This document shows, piece after piece, positions 41,429 through 48,170 of a stretch of 48,170 nt of DNA (positions are counted from its first letter, which is position 1; every line of letters begins with the position of its first letter). The notes below the pieces were generated by a model. The model searched no databases, had not been told where the DNA came from, and worked only from the letters and a program-made list of their open reading frames with translations. Location of the stretch: the NCBI GenBank assembly GCA_032718475.1, contig JAUCBJ010002933.1, positions 1 to 48,170 on the forward strand, given 5' to 3'. A program made the translations under genes and the position numbers. Source of the DNA: Nemertoderma westbladi. Taxonomy: Eukaryota; Xenacoelomorpha; Nemertodermatida; Nemertodermatidae.

Positions 41429-43507
41429 TGTGGAGCCTACACGCATCTATACTGCTAGCGAAGTAGAAACTCCTATAGTGAACCCTATTAAGGGTAATTA
41501 TAGACCTGTTGATAATGATATTCCATATAGAACTGATCATAATCCGAGAAATTTATATACCGATAACTCGATATTAAATAACACGATGGCCCAAGAAAGT
41601 TTTACGCGTCAAATGGCTAGAACCGAAGCCCGGCAAGCGGTGAAGGTGGGAGAGATCGTCAAGTTCAATGGAGATGAGATGAAATGGTTACCTTTTAATG
41701 AATATTACAAAGATAACATACAGAACTCTGTACTATCTAATGGAGAGAAACTTAGATTCCTCATCGAGTGCTTGGAAGGATCTCCCAAGTTAATGGCGTT
41801 AAAGTTTATTGGACATCCAGACGGATTAAGACAAGTTTGGGATACACTAAACATCAGGTATGGTAATAGGAATAACATCGCTGGGTATTTGTATGCAAAG
41901 TTGGTAGCGCCCCGAAAGTTTATTAGCAGCGGAATTATCGAGTTTTCCGATGAGATTCAGGAGATCTGTAGACAATTAGATTGGCTAGGTAAGTCTCAGG
42001 AGTATCAGAATGCTATGGTTATTAGAGCAGTGGCTTCTACTTTACCGAAGGGTGGGGTAGGTACACGCTGGGATAAGAAAGTGTTATATATGATGGAACA
42101 ACAACGACGAGACCCTACCATGGCTGATCTCATGTCATTCCTAGATGGAGAAGTGAAATTACAGCTCCTGAAACTGTCCAGAGAGAAGACACCGGAAAAC
42201 AAGGTAAGTGAAAAACCCGTCTCTAGGAGAAAGGTAACACCAGTGTGTTATACAGACGACGGCGAAAGCCAGACTTCTCAAGGAGAAGATAGCGGGAAAG
42301 ACACTGATAGATCTTATTATGTCAATAAAATGCCTAAAGATCAGGTAAGTAAATTCAAGTCTCGAGCAAATGACAGGAGAGAACAGGTAAGAAAAACTCC
42401 TCCCACGTCTCCCAAGAGAATTCCGGTGAGAAAGCCCGAAGAAAAGGCAAGTGTACACAATGTGACTCAGATTAAGGTGAGTAACATCAAACCAAAATGT
42501 GCGCTATGTGATGGGACCCATCGCTTGAATATGTGTGATGAATTTCTAAAGAAATCATTAACTGAGAGACGTGAAGTCATGTGGGACAAGCGGTTGTGTT
42601 ATAATTGCCTCAGACAAGGACATCAACGGCGAACCTGTTACTCAGACATAAGGTGTGCAAAGTGCGGTGCGAAACATCATATCTTGTTGCACGCTGAATT
42701 CGAGCGAAATAGTCCGAGTCAGGTAAGTGATTCCGAACTACATGTCCAATTCAGTGATGTGAACGACACTGATCAATCTGAGATGGAAGGATTCTATACG
42801 GATGAGTTCTCCGACGAAAACGAATCCTGTTACATGATAAATACCACAGTGTATTGAGCACTCACATATGAAAAGGATACAGACAGCGACTTCACTCTAA
42901 CTACTTCTGAACGACAACCATCTTGGAAAGAGCCATCTTCCAATGTAGGGATCCGAGAGTTTCCTGTGGTGCAAGTAAGGGTTCACGGACCTAAGAGGAG
43001 TTATGTAGTGAACGCCCTCCTTGACTCCGGTAGTACAGGAACATTCATCGACAAAGAGCTAGCCGAAGATATATTTGCTGGACAACTCAAGTTCCAAACT
43101 AAGCTCAACATGTCCGGCATTATGCAAGTTTGGAAATCTACAATAACAGCGGATTATTATGTAGGAGCGTTGTCCACCCCTCAGGACGAACTAGGAGAAC
43201 ATAGCATAAGGTCAGTGAAAATGGTGGCTATAAAGAACTTCGCTACTACTCAAGCAGACCTTTATAATTGGGACGAGGATGAGAGCATCCAACATCTTAA
43301 CATACCTCGATTCCAGACTGATTATCCAGGAGTGCAAATACTCATCGGCCAAAACGTGCATGAGGCGCTAGAGACATTAGAGAAACGGCCTGCTCAACCG
43401 CAGCCACTACAGACCTATGCGGTAAGAACTAGAGTAGGTTGGTACTTTACTGGCCCTTCCCGTAGAACCCTCAGAGAAAGACTACCACCAGAGAGCGTTT
43501 GCCAGGT
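41424..43507 (+). pseudogene. E1 Gag core and protease (continued)
   Basis: Gag resumes at CAAGGTGTGGAGCC in the frame left at 33036. The ATG-like start at 41379 lies in E2's LTR and is not real. Visible parts: DUF1759 core (VKFNGDEMKWLPFNEYY, 41600-42100), three knuckles (42498-42690: CALCDGTHRLNMC, CYNCLRQGHQRRTC, CAKCGAKHHILLH), and the protease with LLDSGSTGTFID (Asp at 43023-43025) and GWYFTGPSRRTL. A TGA at 42855-42857 stands where E2 has CGA (Arg), a single C-to-T change. The match to E2 ends at CAGGTA near 43507, where the next insertion begins. The protease would cut the Gag-Pol polyprotein in the particle. Confidence 0.85.
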
Positions 43508-44774
43508 ACCCAAGGAGGTGAGGTCTCTATAGGGGTGCCTGCAACAGGCGGCGGCGGACTCGCGAGGGTCTGGGGGCACGTTAAATCGACGCTATAGTGC
43601 AAGGGAGTTACTGAAGGCCCTCGTGTCTTGCGAACCATGAATCAACATGGTGCCGTGGTACCGTCTAGTCGGCCTGTTGCCGTACTGCCAGTCCTGTACA
43701 CAGTAGGGGTGGTGGCTTAGTCTGATCTGTGGTTTATGTGGTTTATGTGGTAGGTCTATGTGTGGTATGTATGAGTTGACCAGACTCTTTACTGTCTCCA
43801 ATCGGTTGCCAAAACGTGTCTTTTCCCAGGGTAGCACTATTGGAATGGAGGTGTTGCATCGGAATGGACAGGTTCCTGATGATTCTGTTGGTACTACTAT
43901 TGGAATGGAGGTGGCACCCGGAATATCGGCTGCAAGGAGGGGTTGGTGTTGTAGTGTGGTCCGAGTGAATGATACTCTGGAATCTGTGGTTTGTGTGGGT
44001 ACGTGGTATACGTGAGTGTATGTATGGCCACTGCGAGTGAGTATGGGAACCCTTACCGGTTGGTTCAGTCGCCGCTGGTTATTAGTAGGACCATATTTTA
44101 CTGCGCCCCAGCATACTTTGTGCACACAAAGTTATTTTACCCTGTCGGTAAAATAAAGTACTCTCGACTTTTTATTAGTCGATACAATTTTGTCCCCTCT
44201 GATTTTGTCACCGATTTTGTCTTCCCCGATTATGTCCTCTGTGTGTGTGTGGTATGCGTCAGATTTTGTGTTTAACGTAGTGTACTTGATTTCGTGAGCA
44301 TCTATTGAGTACACGTGTACAGTGACTGGTAAGTGGTTACTTGTTCCTAGCTTTCGAGCTAGTCAGTATTGTTTGCGGAACCGACTTCCCCTCAATACTG
44401 CCGGCGAGGCGGGTGAAAACGTGTCAATATTCCATGCTGGGTAGCGCAAGCCCACATGGGACAAGACCGTCGGTTTGGCTCAAGGGCGACCTTGATGCTC
44501 GATCGCTATCGACTGGTCCACCCACCGGTTGACTCTCTGAGTTGGCTCAATGTACAGTCAGGCCACAGCAAGTTGACAGTAGCCGACCATCTGGCTACAC
44601 CGACGAGTTGTGCCGGTGTGATCGGAGGATTGAAAAGTGAACCCGGGAAGCATCGGGCTACCCTCCGGCCCGGTCTGATAAAAACATCAGTCGGACTGGC
44701 CCCAAGGGTGGTGGGACAGCGTCCGCCTCATGGGTGCGCCTCGGAGTCATCGGAGAGGAGCCCAGAAGGACGCA
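43508..44774. mobile_element. 1.27-kb insertion between protease and RT of E1
   Basis: Comparison with E2, whose sequence runs on without it, shows extra DNA here. It is GC-richer than the rest and has no recognised coding domain. It contains a strong hairpin (TTATTTTACC/GGTAAAATAA, about 44132-44155) with AATAAA, and the palindrome GTACACGTGTAC near 44311. AAGGA flanks it on both sides (about 43512 and 44770) as a possible target duplication, but TG...CA ends do not fit cleanly. From 44417 its plus strand is open in the RT frame. It may be a solo LTR or another short element. Confidence 0.55.
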
Positions 44775-47700
44775 AGCATAGTGAATGGGAAGATGATACT
44801 AGTGAGGGAGACGATTTAACTGAGGTAACTCCATACTCCTCAGATAACGACGACATTCACCAGCTTTTTGATGAGGAGAATACCATCGATCTCCTTAAGG
44901 AAAACGAGGCTTGGCAAAACCAAGTGAACTTATGTCAACTTCTTTATCCATCTGAACGAGAAGCTTATAACGACGAGTTAAATGACGTCATTGAGCGTCA
45001 TACTGCCAAGACTCGAGATGAACATGCCGTACGATTCTTTACGCAAGAGGCGGTAGAGCCCAATTCCTACGATAAAGCCTTGTCGGTGGAAGAGGAAAGG
45101 GCCAAGCAGATCCAAGAGACAACTACACGTTTCCTCAAAGATCAAGGTAGGTATGAAGTCGGTCTACCTTTCCGCAAGAAAGAACCGAAGTTCATCAATA
45201 ACAGACCCTTGGCGGAAAAAAGAATCGCGCAACTCCATCGACGCCTTACGGCTAATTCTTCAGCTAAAGCAATGTATCAAACACAGCTGGAGAAATTTAT
45301 TAGTAAGGGATACGCGGAGAGAGTACCGGAAGAAACACCTGTGACTGAAAGAACGTATTACTTAACTCACCATTACGTTCCTAAACCCGGTAAGCCACAT
45401 GAAGTGAGAGTAGTGTTTGATGGCTCCGCTCTTTACATGGGTCAATCCCTTAACTCTGAATTGTTACCCGGACCCAACTTACTTCAATCTTTGTTGGGAA
45501 TTCTTTTAAGATTGAGACAATATTCGATTGCTTTCGCCTCCGATATAGAAGGCATGTTCTTACAAGTCAAGGTGCTAGATAGGGATCGAGATAGTCTACG
45601 ATTTCTGTGGTGGCCCGAAGGAGACCTCAACCAGAAACCGGTGGAGTACTGGATGACCATCCAGGCCTTCGGGATAATCTCAAGCCCTTCCAACGCCTGT
45701 TCGGTAGTGCGTACCACTGCAGAGGACAACCGAGAGGCATTCTCTAAGGAAGTGATCGACAACATCAAGAGAGACATATATATGGACGACAATCTGAAGT
45801 CCCTTCCATCAGTTGAGGAAGCCATTGAGGTCGCTAAAGGAACGGTAGAGTGCTTAAAAAGAGGTGGGTTTCGATTAACGAAATTCACCAGCAACTCCCG
45901 TGAGTTTCTGGAGTCGATCCCTGCGGAAGATCGAGGGGCGAAAGATCTAGATTTGATCAAAGATGATCTGCCAGAAACCAAGACACTCGGCTTGAAATGG
46001 GACACAGAGCGAGATATCCTGTTTTTCCAGCTAAAACAGCGAGATAATCCAGTTCGAACCAAACGGATTTGCTTAAGTATACTGAGCACTTATTTCGATC
46101 CATTGGGATTTATTAGCCCAGTTATATTGATTGCTCGTAGTTTGGTACAACAAATGTGGCTTGAAAACCACTCATGGGACGATCCACTTAAGGGAGAATT
46201 ATTGAAGAAGTGGATGGAATGGGAAGATTCTCTGCCGGCTATCGAGGATTTTATAATTTCCCGTTCATATTTTGGTCATGTTCTCCCTACGTATTCCTAT
46301 CAACTCCATGTGTTTGGAGACGCCAGCGATATGGGAATAGGTATAGTAGCCTATCTAAGAGTGGAAACTCCGGATGGAATCAAAGTCGCCTTGGTTACTT
46401 CTAAGGCATTAATCAACAACAAGTTGAAAGTTCCTCGAGCGGAGTTAAAAGCGGCTCTATACGCTACAGCCATCGGCCGGAATGTAACAGAACAGATTGA
46501 CTATCCATTAGAGAAAACTGTCTATTGGACCGACGCTTTACTCGTGTTAGAGTATATAACCAATGAAGTCTGTCAGTTCAGCGTCTTCGTTACCAACAGG
46601 GTAGCCATCATACTTAGTCGCACGACGATGGACCAATGGAGACATTGCCCCGAAACGATTAATCCAGCAGACATCGCTTCCAGGGGAGCGACTCCAAAGG
46701 AATTGGTAAATACTCCCGAATGGTTAGGAGGACCTGACTTTCTCTACAGAGAAGAAGAAGAATGGCCTCCCCATCTCACCACAGCAGAGATCAGACAGGC
46801 CAAGGGAGCGGAGAAAGTTAAACCCAAAACTCGAGCGAGTAAATCGAAGTTGTTTAAACCTGCGGTTGATCTATCTGTATTATTTACTTCCGGAGAGGAT
46901 GCTTTGGATCAGAAACCCACCGCCACGGATAAAGAAGTCTTGGAAATCCGTGACAAGGATTGGAAATCTGGAATACCAGATATCTCACAAGGACTCTCAC
47001 CTCTCTTGCAGAGAGCGATACGTCACTACAGTTCCTGGAATCGGCTCTGTAAAGCTGTCACCTATTTAAAACGATGTTTTCATCATCGTTACTCCGGGAC
47101 AAAGACCCATAGTGATGATGCTCCATCAACATCTGCACGAGTCCATGTTGTTAAAGACCTTCCCCAATACAAGATATCCGACAGGTTTCTAAAGGAGAAG
47201 ATCAGTTACCAGGAACATGATGAAACCAACAAACAGATGCTGAGACTCCTACAATGTTATGAGGATTCCGATAAGTATTTCCTGTTGTTAAGAAATCCAC
47301 AGATGCGCTTAAGGGATCGCTTCTCTAGTACCATGATAGATGGGTTAATACGTGTTGGAGGTAGGCTGACCAACGCCCCATTATCCTTTGACACTAAGTT
47401 TCCCATCCTCATTAGAAATCTTGACATACAAATCAAGATGATTGTAGATGTTCATAGCAAACTGTACCATGCTGGTAGAGAACGAGTTCTGAGCGAAATT
47501 CGAACTCGCTACTATTTTTATAAACCCCGTAGGGCTCTGAACCAAGTTCTTAGGAACTGCATACCCTGTAGGAAAGCATTCAGTAGGCCTTTGACACAGC
47601 GAGAGGCAGAATTACCTAGGGAAAGAGTAAGCTTTTATGAACCACCCTTTACTAATACCGGTGTGGATTTATTTGGCCCTATTGAAGTATATCGTGCCCG

Positions 47701-48170
47701 GACTATAGTTAAGAGATGGTGTGTCATCTTCGTTTGTATGACTTGTAGAGCTATCCATCTCGATATGGTAAACGATCTATCCACCAACAGCTTTGTGTTG
47801 AGTTTACGACGACAGATTGCTCGTTTCGGAACCAGTAACACGATGAGATCAGATAAGGGAACGAACTTCATTGGCGCCAACAACGAAATTCAAGCTTACG
47901 TAAAGGACTGGAACAAAAGACAGGTGGACGATCAGCTAAAGATAACAGCGTCTAGCTGGACCTTCAACGCCGCCGACGCCCCTTGGTGGGGAGGAAGTTG
48001 GGAGAGATTGATTAGAAGCGTGAAAACTGCGTTCCACTTTATTGTACCTTGTCGCGCTTATCTCACCGACGAACTATTGCGGACGTTAATGGAGGAAATC
48101 GCCGCCTATCTCAACGAAAGACCGCTTATGCCAGTCTCTTCAAGTCCGGATTCCCTGGAAGCGCTAACTT
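44775..48170 (+). CDS. E1 Pol: RT, RNase H and integrase (runs off the edge)
   Basis: The frame is open from 44417 to the window end with no stop; recognisable Pol starts near 44775 (DDTSEGDDLTEVTPYSSD). RT: linker and N-terminus (EVRVVFDGSA, FASDIEGMFLQV), then the catalytic YMDD (45779-45790). RNase H/A17: YFDPLGFISPV, FGDASDMGIG (near 46320), YWTDALLVLEY, TNRVA, WRHCPETINPADIASRGATP. Integrase: HHCC zinc motif (VHSKLYHAGRE, NCIPCRK; about 47450-47571) and catalytic D in GVDLFGP (47666), D in SDKGTNFIG (47852) and E in SWERL (48002). All catalytic residues are present, so this Pol could be active if expressed, although the upstream stop and insertion uncouple it from Gag. The integrase C-terminus and 3' LTR lie outside. 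Confidence 0.9.

Larger units (their letters stand above)
27360..48170 (+). mobile_element. E1: BEL/Pao retrotransposon, interrupted, right end beyond window
   Basis: Order on the plus strand: 5' LTR (27360-28545), leader (28546-30799), gag (30800-33036), E2 insertion (33037-41423), rest of gag and protease (41424-43507), a 1.27-kb insertion (43508-44774), and RT-RNase H-integrase (44775 to the edge). Without the two insertions the visible element is about 11 kb. The reading frame before E2 (CAA codon at 33032) and after it (CAA at 41424) joins exactly. One stop (42855-42857) breaks gag-pro. Confidence 0.85.

Overview
This is AT-rich, intron-scale eukaryotic DNA made almost entirely of transposable elements. 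BEL/Pao LTR retrotransposons, a pogo/Tigger-like DDE transposon, a piggyBac fragment, CR1/L2/Jockey-type LINE pieces and a Penelope-like RT piece together point to an animal genome, most likely a marine invertebrate. I cannot name the species. I see no rRNA, tRNA, CRISPR array or bacterial-style operon, and no complete host gene.

Region 1 (1-20900) is a graveyard of old elements. A broken SAM-domain gene fragment (minus, 100-821) is followed by a nearly complete 2.9-kb pogo/Tigger-like transposon (1371-4264) whose transposase ends in a PHD-type zinc finger. Then come BEL/Pao Gag-protease remains (5406-6575), a G-rich minisatellite, LINE RT and endonuclease pieces, a gypsy RNase H scrap, BEL/Pao RT-RNase H on the minus strand fused in frame to a Penelope-like RT tail (12.7-15.0 kb), a piggyBac 3' end, another BEL/Pao RT piece (16.4 kb), an unrecognised degenerate coding region (17.7-19.2 kb) and an 873-bp short inverted-repeat element stuffed with minisatellite.

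Region 2 (20999-23627) is a 951-bp sequence present twice in direct orientation, about 99% identical, flanking 724 bp that hold a 23-bp tandem array and a 60-codon basic ORF. It looks like a young, unassigned LTR-like or TRIM-like element.

Region 3 (23.7-48.17 kb) is a Russian-doll nest of BEL/Pao elements. The host of the nest is a minus-strand Gag-protease (23715-27191) with a short upstream ORF overlapping it by ATGA. Element E1 (plus strand, 27360 to beyond the window) was inserted into that upstream ORF. E1 has a 1186-bp LTR, a 2.25-kb leader, Gag, protease, and an open RT-RNase H-integrase frame running off the right edge. E1's gag is interrupted at 33036 by E2 (minus strand, 33037-41423), a diverged relative; the 5-bp duplication CAAGG flanks E2 exactly, and removing E2 restores E1's reading frame. 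E2 keeps an open 1417-codon Gag-protease ORF but has lost the RT/RNase H and integrase cores, so it is a non-autonomous derivative that E1-like elements could mobilise. E1 also carries a 1.27-kb insertion between protease and RT (43508-44774) and a CGA-to-TGA stop in gag.
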